Shown here: positions 54,774 through 63,609 of the stretch, in pieces | How the letters are laid out: each line of letters starts with the position of its first letter | How positions within the stretch are numbered: position 1 is the stretch's first letter | Assembly: GCF_004342115.1 (NCBI RefSeq) | Contig: NZ_SMAC01000017.1 | Span: 1-63,609, forward strand | DNA length: 63,609 bases | From: Mannheimia haemolytica | GTDB lineage: Bacteria; Pseudomonadota; Gammaproteobacteria; Enterobacterales; Pasteurellaceae | Direction of reading: 5' to 3' | Notes under the pieces: generated by a model | The model's input: the letters and a program-made list of their open reading frames with translations, nothing else | What the model was told of the DNA's origin: nothing | Databases searched by the model: none | Made by a program: the position numbers and the translations under genes

Positions 54774-55877
54774 ATGCAAATTACCATTACCAGAGAACAA
54801 TTACTTAAGCCTTTACAACAGGTGTGTGGCGTATTAAGTAGCCGTCCGACTTTGCCTGTTATTAACAATCTTTTATTAGAAATTGAAGGTAATCGTCTAT
54901 CTTTAACCGGTACCGATTTAGAAGTGGAATTAACCACCCAAGCACAACTGCTACAAGCGGTCGATTTTGCCGGAAAATTTACCATTCCAGCTAAAAAATT
55001 CCTAGATATCAGTAAAAGCCTACCTGATGACAGCGTGATTTCGGTACAATTTGAAGAAGATAAAGCCATTATCAAAGCAGGACGTAGTAAATTTAGTTTA
55101 GCTACATTACCGGCAAGTGATTACCCGAATTTGATGGATTGGAAACCGGAAGTGGATTTCTCGATTGATCAATCTACCCTTGCCCGTCTGATTGATGCCA
55201 CCCAATTCTCAATGGCAAACCAAGACGCCCGTTATTTCTTAAACGGAATGAAATTTGAAACCGAAGGCAATTTATTACGCACCGTTGCCACAGATGGGCA
55301 CCGTTTAGCGGTTTGCACAATGGTGCTAAATCAAGAGCTTTTGACTCATTCGGTTATCGTGCCACGCAAAGCCGTACTTGAGCTTTCCCGCTTGGTTGCC
55401 AGCAACGATGAAACCGTGCGTTTGGAAATCGGTTCAAGCAATATCCGTATTACAATGAACGGCATTGTATTTACCTCTAAACTGATTGATGGCAGATTCC
55501 CGGATTACCGCCGAGTTCTGCCTCGCAATGCAGATCGCATTCTAGAAGCGGAAACCGAAACCCTTAAACGGGCATTAATGCGTGCAGCGATTCTTTCTAA
55601 TGAGAAATTTAGAGGGGTGCGTTTAACCTTAAGCAATAATTTACTCAAAATTACCGCAAACAATCCGGAGCAAGAAGAGGCGGAAGAGATCATTGATGTT
55701 GCCTACGACAGCCCGGAAATGGAAGTCGGCTTTAACGTTAGCTATGTATTAGATGTGTTAAACACCTTAAAATGCCAACGTGTGCGTTTTAGCTTAGTTG
55801 ATTCAAGTTCTAGTTGCTTAATTGAAGATTGCGACAACAGCTCTGCCGAATATGTGATTATGCCAATGCGTTTATAA
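54774..55877 (+). CDS. dnaN: DNA polymerase III sliding clamp DnaN
   Basis: 367 residues from the ATG at 54774 (MQITITREQLLKPLQQV), with GAAGGA 7 nt upstream; the ATG two codons earlier is too close to that site. Three clamp repeats; TVATDGHRLAVC, GRFPDYRRVLP and ITANNPEQEEAEEI are nearly identical to E. coli; it ends with the MPMRL clamp tail. Cotranscribed with dnaA. recF does not follow; a terminator and the converging yfgM do. Confidence 0.98.
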   Translation: MQITITREQLLKPLQQVCGVLSSRPTLPVINNLLLEIEGNRLSLTGTDLEVELTTQAQLLQAVDFAGKFTIPAKKFLDISKSLPDDSVISVQFEEDKAIIKAGRSKFSLATLPASDYPNLMDWKPEVDFSIDQSTLARLIDATQFSMANQDARYFLNGMKFETEGNLLRTVATDGHRLAVCTMVLNQELLTHSVIVPRKAVLELSRLVASNDETVRLEIGSSNIRITMNGIVFTSKLIDGRFPDYRRVLPRNADRILEAETETLKRALMRAAILSNEKFRGVRLTLSNNLLKITANNPEQEEAEEIIDVAYDSPEMEVGFNVSYVLDVLNTLKCQRVRFSLVDSSSSCLIEDCDNSSAEYVIMPMRL

Positions 55878-55902
55878 TTCACAGCAACACTAAACCAACA
55901 AA

Positions 55903-55935
55903 AAAGCCTGATTGATTTTATTTCAATCAGGCTTT
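55903..55935. terminator. Bidirectional terminator dnaN/yfgM
   Basis: AAAGCCTGATTGA (55903-55915) pairs perfectly with TCAATCAGGCTTT (55923-55935), with A and T runs on the two flanks. Confidence 0.9.
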
Positions 55936-55939
55936 GTTT

Positions 55940-56560
55940 TTATAAGTTATTCAAACGTACATCAATTAAGGTTTGTTCCTGAGGATTTGCGGTCGTTTTA
56001 GCTTGCTCATAAGCACTTTTCGCCGCAGGAATATCGCCTTTTGCTGCAAGAATATCGCCTGTTAGAATTTGCTTACGCAATTCCCACGCTTTATCTTGAA
56101 TTTGAGCCAGACTTGCCAGTGCTTCATCGTAAGATTTTAGTTGGAAGTCAATTTGAGCCAAACGAAAACGAGCGATAGATTGTAAGGTTGAATCCGAATA
56201 AGTCAAAACTGACTGTAACGCTGTTTTTGCCGCAGAAAAATTCCCTTTTTCGACCGCTTGTTTAGCTACTTCAAATTGGGCAAAAGCGGCATAGCTTGAA
56301 TCTTTATTATCGGCAATAAATTTCTCAACAAGCGGTTGATTTTTGCTTGGATTTTGCAAATAACTCTCCATCACGCTTTGGTATGAAGCGGATGTTTTTT
56401 GTGCCGTTTCAAGCTGGTGATTTTTCCAAAAATTCCAGCCGGCAGTTGCCGCACAAGCTAAAATAATCGCCACCAAAATCGGTGTCCCGTTCTCTTTAAA
56501 CCAATTTTTGGCATCTTCAAATTGCTGCTCTTCGGTTTTATTTAAATATTCGTTACTCAT
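55940..56560 (-). CDS. yfgM: YfgM, membrane-anchored TPR protein
   Basis: 206 residues; cytoplasmic N-terminus (EEQQFEDAKNWFKENG), one transmembrane helix (about 27-46) and a periplasmic TPR-like helical domain. E. coli YfgM associates with the Sec translocon/PpiD chaperone. Last gene here of rodZ-ispG-hisS-yfgM; the usual following gene bamB is absent. Two opposed uptake signals lie inside (about 56252 and 56329). Confidence 0.92.
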   Translation of the reverse strand: MSNEYLNKTEEQQFEDAKNWFKENGTPILVAIILACAATAGWNFWKNHQLETAQKTSASYQSVMESYLQNPSKNQPLVEKFIADNKDSSYAAFAQFEVAKQAVEKGNFSAAKTALQSVLTYSDSTLQSIARFRLAQIDFQLKSYDEALASLAQIQDKAWELRKQILTGDILAAKGDIPAAKSAYEQAKTTANPQEQTLIDVRLNNL

Positions 56561-56569
56561 CTTTTTCTC

Positions 56570-57847
56570 CTAAAATCGTTTAGATAGCTCAGCAATCAGC
56601 TCTGATTGAGCAATCGTGATTTGTTCTGCTCCTGAACGTAAATCTTTGATAACAACTTGCTTTTCAGCCACTTCGCTTTCGCCAATCACTAACGCAATTT
56701 GCGCTTCTACTTTATCTGCACGCTTAAATTGTTTTTGGAATTTACCGCCGGAACAGTGTGTCATTACGCCAACGTGTGGCAATTCGCTACGAATCTGCTC
56801 TGCAAGTTGGAAGGCATTTAGTGTTGCCCCTTCACCGGAGAATACGATATACACATCCACCGTTTTTGGTAAATCAATCTCTTTATTCACCTCTTGTACC
56901 AACAGCACTAAACGCTCTAAGCCCATTGCAAAGCCAACGCCTTGGGTTGCGTGTCCACCGAGTTGTTCGACTAAGCCGTCATAACGCCCACCGCCACATA
57001 CGGTGCCTTGTGAGCCTAAGGCTAAGGCTGAAGTGACCCATTCAAACACGGTTTTATTGTAATAGTCTAAACCACGCACCAATTTTGGATTGACTTCGTA
57101 ACGGATTCCCATTGCATCAAGTAAGGCACAAAGTTGGGTAAAATGTTCACGGCTGTCATCATCTAAATAATCGAGCAGTTTTGGGGCATCGTTTAATACA
57201 TTTTGTAGTGCTTCGTTTTTGGTATCTAAAATCCGTAGCGGGTTTTTCACCAAACGCTCTTTCTCTTCTTCGTTCATTAAAGCGGTGTGATTTTCTAAAA
57301 ATTTTACTAATGCTGAGCGATAATTTGCACGAGCTTCTAACGAGCCGATAGAGTTAAGTTGCAAAGAAACATGTTGATCGATGCCTAACTCTTTCCATAG
57401 GCGTGCGGTGAGAATAATCAACTCCGCATCAATTTCCGGATTTGCAATGCCAAACACTTCAACACCGGCTTGGTGGAATTGGCGGTAACGCCCTTTCTGT
57501 GGACGTTCGTGGCGGAACATCGGCCCCATATACCATAAGCGTTGCTCATTATTGTAGATCCAACCACGCTCAATCGCTGCACGCACACAACCGGCTGTAC
57601 CTTCCGGGCGGAGCGTTAATTGCTCATCGTTATCCCAGAACGTGTACATCTCTTTCGACACCACATCGGTTACTTCGCCAATGGCACGGGCAAATAACGG
57701 AGTGCTTTCTACAATCGGCATACGTACTTCCGAATAGCCGTAACTTGCCAGCACATTACGCACTTTCTGTTCAACCCATTGCCATAATGGAGACTCACTT
57801 GGTGAGCAGTCGTTCATTCCTCGAATTGCTTGAATTGTTTTTGCCAC
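56570..57847 (-). CDS. hisS: Histidyl-tRNA synthetase
   Basis: Charges tRNA-His. 425 residues, class II core with motif 1 around [16 protein letters not shown] near 52, motif 2 [20 protein letters not shown] near 105 and HisA motifs [15 protein letters not shown] near 260 and [14 protein letters not shown] near 288; C-terminal anticodon domain. Five bp after ispG. Confidence 0.98.
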   Translation of the reverse strand: MAKTIQAIRGMNDCSPSESPLWQWVEQKVRNVLASYGYSEVRMPIVESTPLFARAIGEVTDVVSKEMYTFWDNDEQLTLRPEGTAGCVRAAIERGWIYNNEQRLWYMGPMFRHERPQKGRYRQFHQAGVEVFGIANPEIDAELIILTARLWKELGIDQHVSLQLNSIGSLEARANYRSALVKFLENHTALMNEEEKERLVKNPLRILDTKNEALQNVLNDAPKLLDYLDDDSREHFTQLCALLDAMGIRYEVNPKLVRGLDYYNKTVFEWVTSALALGSQGTVCGGGRYDGLVEQLGGHATQGVGFAMGLERLVLLVQEVNKEIDLPKTVDVYIVFSGEGATLNAFQLAEQIRSELPHVGVMTHCSGGKFQKQFKRADKVEAQIALVIGESEVAEKQVVIKDLRSGAEQITIAQSELIAELSKRF

Positions 57848-57852
57848 TATAT

Positions 57853-58965
57853 TTATCCTATTTGTTCAATATCTATACGATTATGTTGTTGTGCAACTCT
57901 GGCACGAATTTTAGCTTCTAATTGGTCGATTAATTTTGCGTTGTCAAAACGCTCTTTTTGACGAACGCCATCTAAATAAAAGCCGCTCATTTTATTGCTG
58001 CCGGTTACCCCTAAATCAGACACCAACGCCTCTCCTGGACCGTTTACCACACAGCCGATAATCGAAACGTCCATCGGCGTGATAATGTCTTCTAAACGTT
58101 GTTCTAGCTCGTTTACCGTCGCAATCACATCAATTTCTTGGCGGGAGCAGGTTGGGCAAGCAATAAAGTTGATCCCACGAGAGCGAATACGCAGCGATTT
58201 CAAAATATCAAAACCGACTTTCACCTCTTCAACAGGATCAGCCGCTAATGACACACGCAAGGTATCACCAATCCCTTCCGCTAGCAACAGACCTAAGCCT
58301 ACCGCCGATTTCACCGAACCGGCTCTCGCTCCGCCTGCTTCAGTAATACCTAAATGCAGGGGCTGATCAATCTGTTTTGCAAGAAGTCGGTAAGATTCAA
58401 CCGCTAGAAATACATCTGAGGCTTTCACGCTGACTTTGAATTGATCAAAGTTAAGGCGATCTAAGTGATCAACGTGGCGTAATGCCGATTCTAATAATGC
58501 CTGTGGTGTCGGCTCGCCATATTTTTCCTGCAAATCACGCTCTAATGATCCGGCATTTACCCCGATTCGGATCGGAATGTTTTTATCTCTGGCACAATCT
58601 ACCACCGTGCGGATCCGCTCTTCATTCCCGATATTACCCGGGTTAATCCGCAAGCAATCCACCCCATATTCGGCAACTTTCAACGCAATGCGGTAATCGA
58701 AGTGGATATCCGCCACCAATGGCACACTCACTTGTTGTTTAATCGCTTTAAATGCCTCAGCAGCGTCCATTGTCGGCACAGACACACGCACAATATCAGC
58801 CCCGACCCGTTCCAGCGATTTAATTTGAGCAACGGTGGCTTCCACATCGGTTGTGCGGGTGTTGGTCATTGACTGAACCGTAATCGGTGCATCGCCGCCT
58901 ACAGGCACATTACCCACATAGATTTTCTTCGATACCCGACGTTTAATAGGTGATTGATGTATCAT
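57853..58965 (-). CDS. ispG: 4-Hydroxy-3-methylbut-2-enyl diphosphate synthase
   Basis: Late MEP-pathway iron-sulfur enzyme, the same route as Dxs; in E. coli flavodoxin supplies electrons. 370 residues. Barrel domain with [17 protein letters not shown] near 18; 4Fe-4S cysteines in ACPTCSRQE near 270 and [10 protein letters not shown] near 305. A terminator-like hairpin lies between rodZ and this gene. Confidence 0.98.
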   Translation of the reverse strand: MIHQSPIKRRVSKKIYVGNVPVGGDAPITVQSMTNTRTTDVEATVAQIKSLERVGADIVRVSVPTMDAAEAFKAIKQQVSVPLVADIHFDYRIALKVAEYGVDCLRINPGNIGNEERIRTVVDCARDKNIPIRIGVNAGSLERDLQEKYGEPTPQALLESALRHVDHLDRLNFDQFKVSVKASDVFLAVESYRLLAKQIDQPLHLGITEAGGARAGSVKSAVGLGLLLAEGIGDTLRVSLAADPVEEVKVGFDILKSLRIRSRGINFIACPTCSRQEIDVIATVNELEQRLEDIITPMDVSIIGCVVNGPGEALVSDLGVTGSNKMSGFYLDGVRQKERFDNAKLIDQLEAKIRARVAQQHNRIDIEQIG

Positions 58966-58999
58966 ATTTTTAGCTAATTGTGAAAATTTATAAAAACAG

Positions 59000-59050
59000 A
59001 AAACGCTCGTAAAGACAGCTATCGTTAAATGCTAGCTTTACGTGCGTTTT
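59000..59050 (-). terminator. Hairpin between rodZ and ispG
   Basis: AAAACGCTCGTAAAG (59000-59014) pairs with CTTTACGTGCGTTTT (59036-59050) with one mismatch, plus an inner AGCTA/TAGCT stem. On the minus strand CTGTTTTTA follows. Likely terminates or attenuates rodZ transcripts before ispG. Confidence 0.75.
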
Positions 59051-59067
59051 TCATCGTTAAATCAAGC

Positions 59068-60066
59068 TTACTGTAACGGTAAACGAATACGAGCTACACG
59101 CCCATCAATTTTCAATGGTACTTCTTGACCTTTATAGTACACTTTTACATTGGCAGGCGCACCAATGGTTAAACGATATTGCTCATTCTCATTGAAACTT
59201 AAAGTCTCACCATTGTTATATAATTTTTCTGCTAAACGTTTATTTTTAGCACCCCGCACTGTAATCCAGCTTTGTGAACCGGTAATTTCGATACGAAGCT
59301 CATCATTCGTTACCGCAACAGGCTGTTCTGTAGGGGCTTGTTCCGATTGAGATTGCTGTAAAACATTAACTGCCTCAACCTGTGCAGTGGTGGCATCAGC
59401 TTGTTTAACTTCTTCTACCACTTTAACATCTTCTTGTGTTACAGGTGATGATGCTGCTTGTGTAGGCTCTACTTTTTCAGTTAATGCCGGTTCTGCTGCA
59501 ACTACCGTTTCTGCTACTTGAGCAGGCTGCTCTGAAACCTGAATAGGTTGCTGAACAGGCACGGAAGTTTGTGCTGAAGCATCATTATTTGTAGCGGTAT
59601 TCGCCACTTCAGCAACTGGTGCAGAGCTAACAAATTGCTCGCGATTTTCCTGTTCTTTTTGATACCCTTGCCACCACCAAAGTAATGTCATTCCTAATGC
59701 CGCAAGCAATACTAATACCGTTAAATACTTTAAGGTTTTACCTTGTGAATTTGATGAAGGTTTTACTGAAGAAACTTTAGTGACTTCTTTTGGAATAGTG
59801 ACTTCACCATAATTAACGCTCGAAATAAGGGATTCAGGTAAACGCAAAAATTTCACATAATTACGCACATAGCCACGCACAAAAGTTGGGGCAACATTTT
59901 GTAGAATAAAGATATCATTTTCAAGTGATTCAATATGTGATTTTTTTAAGTTGGTTTTTTGAGCAACATCTGTAATAGAGAGATTTAACGCTTCACGAGC
60001 CGCTTTTAATTGTTGCCCTAAAGAAAGTGCTGTACCAGCTTGAGTAGAATTAACTGATTCCGTCAT
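59068..60066 (-). CDS. rodZ: Cytoskeletal protein RodZ
   Basis: 332 residues from the ATG at 60066 (MTESVNSTQAG), with AAAGAG upstream; a frame from 60105 adds 13 unlikely residues. Cytoplasmic helix-turn-helix that binds MreB (LGQQLKAAREALNLSITDVA near 17), transmembrane helix (about 112-132), a long Glu/Val/Gln/Thr-rich periplasmic linker and a C-terminal beta domain (DELRIEITGSQSWITVRGAK...). Needed for rod shape. First gene before ispG-hisS-yfgM. Confidence 0.94.
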   Translation of the reverse strand: MTESVNSTQAGTALSLGQQLKAAREALNLSITDVAQKTNLKKSHIESLENDIFILQNVAPTFVRGYVRNYVKFLRLPESLISSVNYGEVTIPKEVTKVSSVKPSSNSQGKTLKYLTVLVLLAALGMTLLWWWQGYQKEQENREQFVSSAPVAEVANTATNNDASAQTSVPVQQPIQVSEQPAQVAETVVAAEPALTEKVEPTQAASSPVTQEDVKVVEEVKQADATTAQVEAVNVLQQSQSEQAPTEQPVAVTNDELRIEITGSQSWITVRGAKNKRLAEKLYNNGETLSFNENEQYRLTIGAPANVKVYYKGQEVPLKIDGRVARIRLPLQ

Positions 60067-60180
60067 ATAAAACTCTTTAAAGAAAGTAGTAGAAATAAAA
60101 TTCAAAAATTATTCGGAAGTTTAAAGAGGTAATGCCTATTTTGCAATCTTAATGCGTAAAAAATTGAAAATTTAATCGGC

Positions 60181-60223
60181 AAGCGGTCATATTTTTCAAT
60201 TTTTTTGCAAAATATGACCGCTT
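60181..60223 (-). terminator. Perfect inverted uptake-signal terminator of argH
   Basis: AAGCGGTCATATTTT (60181-60195) and AAAATATGACCGCTT (60209-60223) form a 15-bp perfect stem just after the argH stop. Both arms contain the uptake-signal core. Confidence 0.8.
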
Positions 60224-60233
60224 GTATCCGGTT

Positions 60234-61613
60234 TTACTTTGAAGCTAAATTGGCTTTGGCTACCGCAATCGCCTCTGCCACACGTTGTGGGTTCACTCCA
60301 CCTTTGGCACAACGTTTTTCTAAGCAAGATTCTAACGAGAGAATTGGGTAAACATCATCGCCAATCGAATGATGGAATTGCTGGAATTCGTTAATGCTTA
60401 ATGCTTCAAGTGGCTCTTTTTTGCTGATTGCGTAAACCACCGCTTCGCCAACAATATGATGAGCTTCACGGAATGGCACGCCTTTCGCCACTAAATAATC
60501 TGCCAACTCGGTCGCATTCGCATAACCTTGCTGAGCGGCTTCTCGGGTGCGTTCGGTATTCACTTGAATATCAACCAGTACAAGTTCTGCAATTTCTAAA
60601 CAAGCCTGCCAAGTTTCCAACGCATCAAAAATACCCTCTTTGTCCTCTTGCATATCTTTATTATAAGCAAGTGGTAACCCTTTGAGTGTAGTTAATAAAC
60701 CGTTTAATGCCCCAAATACCCGACCGGATTTCCCACGAATCAGCTCACAAGCATCAGGGTTTTTCTTCTGTGGCATAAGTGATGAGCCTGAGGTCACACG
60801 ATCCGACATTTCAAGGAAGCCTGATTCGCCACTATTAAAAATGATTAAATCTTCAGCAAAGCGAGAGAGGTGCATCATACTGATCGAGGCAGTAGAGAGC
60901 AACTCTAAAATATGGTCACGATCTGACACGCTGTCTAAACTGTTGCGTGTGGCTTCTTCAAAGCCTAAATCACGGGCTAATAAGTCACGATCAATGCCGT
61001 AAGCCGTACCAGCCAATGCCCCTGAACCAAGCGGGCAAGTGCTCATACGTTTATTAGCATCACTCAAACGGCTGAAATCCCGTTCTAGCATTTCATAATA
61101 CGCCATACACCAATGAGCGAAGGTCACAGGCTGAGCTCGTTGTAAATGGGTATAGCCCGGCATCACCGACTCTTGATTTTCTTCGGCAACGGAAACCAAA
61201 CGCTCTTGCAAAGCTCGGATTCTTTCTTGCAATGCCACCGCTTGCACCTTGCACCACATTTTAATATCCACCGCTACTTGGTCATTACGGCTACGCCCGG
61301 TGTGCAATTTTTTACCTAAATCGCCCACTTTTTCAATCAGCTTAGATTCAACCCAGCTGTGAATGTCTTCCGCATCATCTTTTAAGATGATGGTAAGGTT
61401 AGATTCTACCTCTGCTCTCACCTCTTTTAATGCTGCGATTAGTTGTTCTAATTCTGCTACCGTTAAAATACCTACCGAAGTAATGGCTTTTGCCCAGCCG
61501 ATTGAGCCTTCAATATCTTGAATCGCCAAGCGGTAATCAAAACGTAATGAATTGTTAAAATATTTAAATTTTGCGTCTGCTTGTTGTGTAAAGCGTCCAC
61601 CCCAAAGTGCCAT
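60234..61613 (-). CDS. argH: Argininosuccinate lyase
   Basis: Splits argininosuccinate to arginine and fumarate. 459 residues, fumarase/aspartase superfamily with [17 protein letters not shown] near 110, [18 protein letters not shown]-type block near 155 and signature [12 protein letters not shown] near 282. AAGGA precedes the ATG. A lone gene, probably under ArgR, though I see no clear ARG box in its upstream gap. Confidence 0.97.
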   Translation of the reverse strand: MALWGGRFTQQADAKFKYFNNSLRFDYRLAIQDIEGSIGWAKAITSVGILTVAELEQLIAALKEVRAEVESNLTIILKDDAEDIHSWVESKLIEKVGDLGKKLHTGRSRNDQVAVDIKMWCKVQAVALQERIRALQERLVSVAEENQESVMPGYTHLQRAQPVTFAHWCMAYYEMLERDFSRLSDANKRMSTCPLGSGALAGTAYGIDRDLLARDLGFEEATRNSLDSVSDRDHILELLSTASISMMHLSRFAEDLIIFNSGESGFLEMSDRVTSGSSLMPQKKNPDACELIRGKSGRVFGALNGLLTTLKGLPLAYNKDMQEDKEGIFDALETWQACLEIAELVLVDIQVNTERTREAAQQGYANATELADYLVAKGVPFREAHHIVGEAVVYAISKKEPLEALSINEFQQFHHSIGDDVYPILSLESCLEKRCAKGGVNPQRVAEAIAVAKANLASK

Positions 61614-61729
61614 AGTCTGTTCCTTGTATATTATTCTTTGTATCGATCAAAATGAAAAAGGCGTTTTACCGCCTTAACTTTTCGCTTATTTTGCATAAAT
61701 ATGCAAAATATTTCAATATTTATTTATAA

Positions 61730-62893
61730 CTATTTTAATTGTGACTCAATAATGCCACCGCCTAAGCAAACTTCACCTAAGTAAAACACGGCAGACTGCC
61801 CCGGCGTCACGGCAATTTGCGGTTCATCAAACATCACTCGAATGGTTTCATCATCAAGCACTTGGATTTCACACGCAATATCTGCTTGACGATAACGGGT
61901 TTTTACCGTGCAGCGTAAATTTTCACGCAACGGCTGCATATCCACCCAAGTGAGCTGTTTCGCAATTAAGCCACTTGAAAGCAGGGCTGAATTATCGTGT
62001 CCTTGTGCCACAATCAATACATTGTTAATTAAGTCTTTCTCCACCACATAAAACGGATCTTCACTTAGCCCTTTCACCCCACCGATACCCAAGCCTTTGC
62101 GTTGCCCAAGCGTGTGATACATCAGCCCATCATGGCGACCGACTAATTTGCCCTCAACGGTGCGGATTTCCCCCGGTTGAGCCGGTAGAAAACGAGCTAA
62201 GAAATCTTTAAATTTACGCTCACCGATAAAACAAATGCCGGTAGAATCTTTTTTCTTTGCGGTTGCTAATCCTAGGTCTTCGGCAATGACTCGCACAATC
62301 GGCTTCTCAATTTCACCCACTGGGAATAAACTCTGCCCGATCTGCTTTTTATTTAACGCATATAAAAAGTAACTCTGATCTTTGTTTTCATCTAAGCCAC
62401 GCAAAAGTTTCGCATCTTGATCATCGCTCGTACGGCGGACGTAATGCCCGGTCGCAATATAATCCGCACCAAGATCTTCTGCCGCATATTCCAAAAAGGC
62501 TTTAAATTTGATCTCTTTATTACACAAAATATCCGGATTTGGCGTTCTTCCTGCCTTGTATTCTGCCAAGAAATATTCAAATACATTATCCCAATATTCC
62601 GCTGCAAAATTAATTTTATGCAGTTTCATACCCAGTTTATCGGCAACCGCTTGAGCATCGGCAAGATCGGCGGCGGCGGTACAATAATCCGTATCATCAT
62701 CTTCTTCCCAGTTTTTCATAAACAAGCCTTCCACTTGGTAGCCCTGCTGTTGAAGAATAAAAGCGGAAACCGAGGAATCCACCCCACCGGACATACCGAT
62801 AATGACTTTTTTCTTGCTGTTTTCAGCAAGTTGTTCTGGGGTTAATTTAGGGAAATGAGTGTCGTAGGTTTTTGAGGTTAATTGAGTTGTCAT
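61730..62893 (-). CDS. mnmA: tRNA 2-thiouridylase MnmA
   Basis: Adds sulfur to U34 of Glu/Gln/Lys tRNAs, including the two tRNA-Gln genes of this window. 387 residues from the ATG at 62893 ([10 protein letters not shown]), which has GGGAG upstream; the frame from 62950 lacks support. PP-loop [13 protein letters not shown] near 33, first catalytic Cys in [12 protein letters not shown] near 120 and second in [13 protein letters not shown] near 220. A roughly 20-residue N-terminal extension precedes the PP-loop. Confidence 0.97.
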   Translation of the reverse strand: MTTQLTSKTYDTHFPKLTPEQLAENSKKKVIIGMSGGVDSSVSAFILQQQGYQVEGLFMKNWEEDDDTDYCTAAADLADAQAVADKLGMKLHKINFAAEYWDNVFEYFLAEYKAGRTPNPDILCNKEIKFKAFLEYAAEDLGADYIATGHYVRRTSDDQDAKLLRGLDENKDQSYFLYALNKKQIGQSLFPVGEIEKPIVRVIAEDLGLATAKKKDSTGICFIGERKFKDFLARFLPAQPGEIRTVEGKLVGRHDGLMYHTLGQRKGLGIGGVKGLSEDPFYVVEKDLINNVLIVAQGHDNSALLSSGLIAKQLTWVDMQPLRENLRCTVKTRYRQADIACEIQVLDDETIRVMFDEPQIAVTPGQSAVFYLGEVCLGGGIIESQLK

Positions 62894-62946
62894 AAATCTC
62901 CCGTAACTTTGGTTAAGGCGAAGCACATTGGTTAATAATAAAAACA

Positions 62947-62991
62947 ACAAGCGGTGAAATTTGCAAAAAATTTTGCAAAATGAACCGCTTG
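62947..62991 (-). terminator. Inverted uptake signals after MNT gene
   Basis: ACAAGCGGT (62947-62955) and ACCGCTTG (62984-62991) face each other around TTTGCAAA/TTTTGCAAAA words, forming a long hairpin just after the nucleotidyltransferase stop and before mnmA. Confidence 0.65.
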
Positions 62992-63003
62992 CCTATTAAG
63001 AAA

Positions 63004-63315
63004 TTAGAGTTCTCTTTGGTAAAAGACTTTTCCTACTCTATCAATATGTTCAATAAAGTTAGCATTGGTTAATTGATGATAAATCGACAAGTCAAATAAA
63101 TAGGGCGAGTCGGAATCGTCCAAATCACCCCAAATGCGTTTGACAATATCGTAAGTAAGATCTTTTCCTTTAAAAGTAAGATCTACATCTGAGCCTTCAC
63201 GATAATTACCTTTAGCACGCGAGCCGTAAATAATGGCTTGCTCCACTTCAGGGTATTTCGCAAGAATATCGGTAATAGTTTTCGTCGCTCGTTCGCTTAG
63301 TCCAAAGTTTGGCAT
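63004..63315 (-). CDS. MNT-domain minimal nucleotidyltransferase
   Basis: 103 residues, the size of MntA-type minimal nucleotidyltransferases (H. influenzae HI0073 kind). The GS-x10-DxD catalytic motif is intact: GSRAKGNYREGSDVDL near 31-46. In intact systems this enzyme AMPylates a HEPN-domain RNase and acts as its antitoxin. The upstream HEPN gene overlaps it by 19 nt but is broken here, so MntA may be left without a target. Confidence 0.88.
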   Translation of the reverse strand: MPNFGLSERATKTITDILAKYPEVEQAIIYGSRAKGNYREGSDVDLTFKGKDLTYDIVKRIWGDLDDSDSPYLFDLSIYHQLTNANFIEHIDRVGKVFYQREL

Positions 63316-63524
63316 AGTGTTTCTACTCGCTGTTCAAATTCAATAAATAAAGGCAGATACGCCTTGATAATTTTATTAAATTCTTCAGTTAAAATAGTTT
63401 CATCGTCAGTATGAACTGTTATATTGCGGCTTTTTATCATTTCTAGCCAAACTTCGCCCTGAGTGATTAGCCCACGATTAAAAGCCAAACGAGAAGCCGT
63501 TTTTGAACCATAAATTGTAGAAGA
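63297..63524 (-). pseudogene. HEPN-domain protein fragment (HepT-like)
   Basis: A frame of 75 codons before its stop that encodes only the C-terminal half of a HEPN protein (usual length about 140): IYGSKTASRLAFNRGLITQG, WLEMIKSRNITVHTDDETI and a helical end. An in-frame TGA at 63525-63527 lies directly upstream and there is no ATG; only a TTG at 63488 could start it. The RNase motif Rx4H (RNITVH) remains, but the Tyr two residues on (HxY in HI0074-like proteins) is Asp. The N-terminal half seems replaced by unrelated DNA. Confidence 0.7.
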
Positions 63525-63609
63525 TCAGACTTGATCTGACAATTCACTCTAAAAAGTGAGAGTTTCCCGTTTAGAATATGAGTGTCCAAATTCAATCTAA
63601 ACAAAAAAG
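63525..63609. mobile_element. Possible mobile-element end at window edge
   Basis: Beyond the HEPN break the sequence contains overlapping dyads (GATCAGACTTGATC; CACTCTAAAAAGTGAG) typical of insertion-sequence ends or a transposase terminator, and no HEPN coding. No transposase is visible because the window stops here. The identity of the element is unknown. Confidence 0.35.

Overview
This window is a Pasteurellaceae chromosome segment (Gammaproteobacteria, AT-rich). It carries many copies of the DNA-uptake signal core ACAAGCGGT or its reverse complement. That is the 'Apl-type' signal of the Actinobacillus pleuropneumoniae / Mannheimia / Bibersteinia side of the family, not the AAGTGCGGT of Haemophilus influenzae. 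Most genes are housekeeping, and many sit in blocks shared with E. coli or H. influenzae (recA-recX, yrdD-tsaC-aroE, yfcH-argR/mdh, serB/ytjB, ybfE-fldA-fur, dnaA-dnaN, rodZ-ispG-hisS-yfgM, lolCDE, prfA-prmC-sirB1-kdsA). I cannot name the species.

Layout. 0.1-6.2 kb, minus strand: glyA with a PurR box, two tiny membrane-protein genes, the MesD/MesX methionine synthase pair, nadK and the SPOUT gene yfiF. 6.3-16.7 kb, mostly plus: suhB, dxs, a CstA-type transporter, yjjV, a BPL_N-domain gene divergent from bioY, an MFS transporter and thrS. 16.8-25.6 kb, minus: lolE/lolD/lolC, a 2-hydroxyacid dehydrogenase, kdsA, sirB1, a prmC gene fused to an N-terminal ASCH domain, and prfA. 25.7-29.7 kb: pabA, rmuC, and divergent pabB-pabC. 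29.8-33.7 kb: SOS-controlled recA, recX, yqfB, yrdD, tsaC, aroE, then a Met-Leu-Gln-Gln tRNA cluster. 34.4-39.8 kb: uvrD with a LexA box, yfcH, argR, mdh, a small lipoprotein and a 57-residue Cys-containing protein. 39.9-46.5 kb: yajQ, serB, ytjB, infA, a YhiN-type flavoprotein, a DsrE protein, an NCS2 purine permease and usg. 46.7-55.9 kb: ybfE-fldA-fur, letB, luxS, an ABC exporter and dnaA-dnaN. 55.9-63.6 kb, minus: yfgM, hisS, ispG, rodZ, argH, mnmA and a broken HEPN/MNT pair at the right edge, possibly next to a mobile element.

How genes work together. Glycine/one-carbon (glyA) and methionine (mesDX) functions lie side by side. PabA/B/C supply p-aminobenzoate for folate. PrfA is the substrate of the PrmC methyltransferase encoded next to it. 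LolCDE exports lipoproteins. RecA/RecX and UvrD are SOS functions, and LexA-type boxes are visible at recA and uvrD. No intact phage, CRISPR array or multi-gene defence system is visible, and no gene-free stretch exceeds 300 bases.

Most notable points: the in-frame ASCH-PrmC fusion; the adjacent 73- and 30-residue membrane ORFs after mesD; the MesX/MesD pair; the degraded HEPN/MNT module at the edge; several dyad repeats between genes; and inverted uptake-signal pairs at gene ends.
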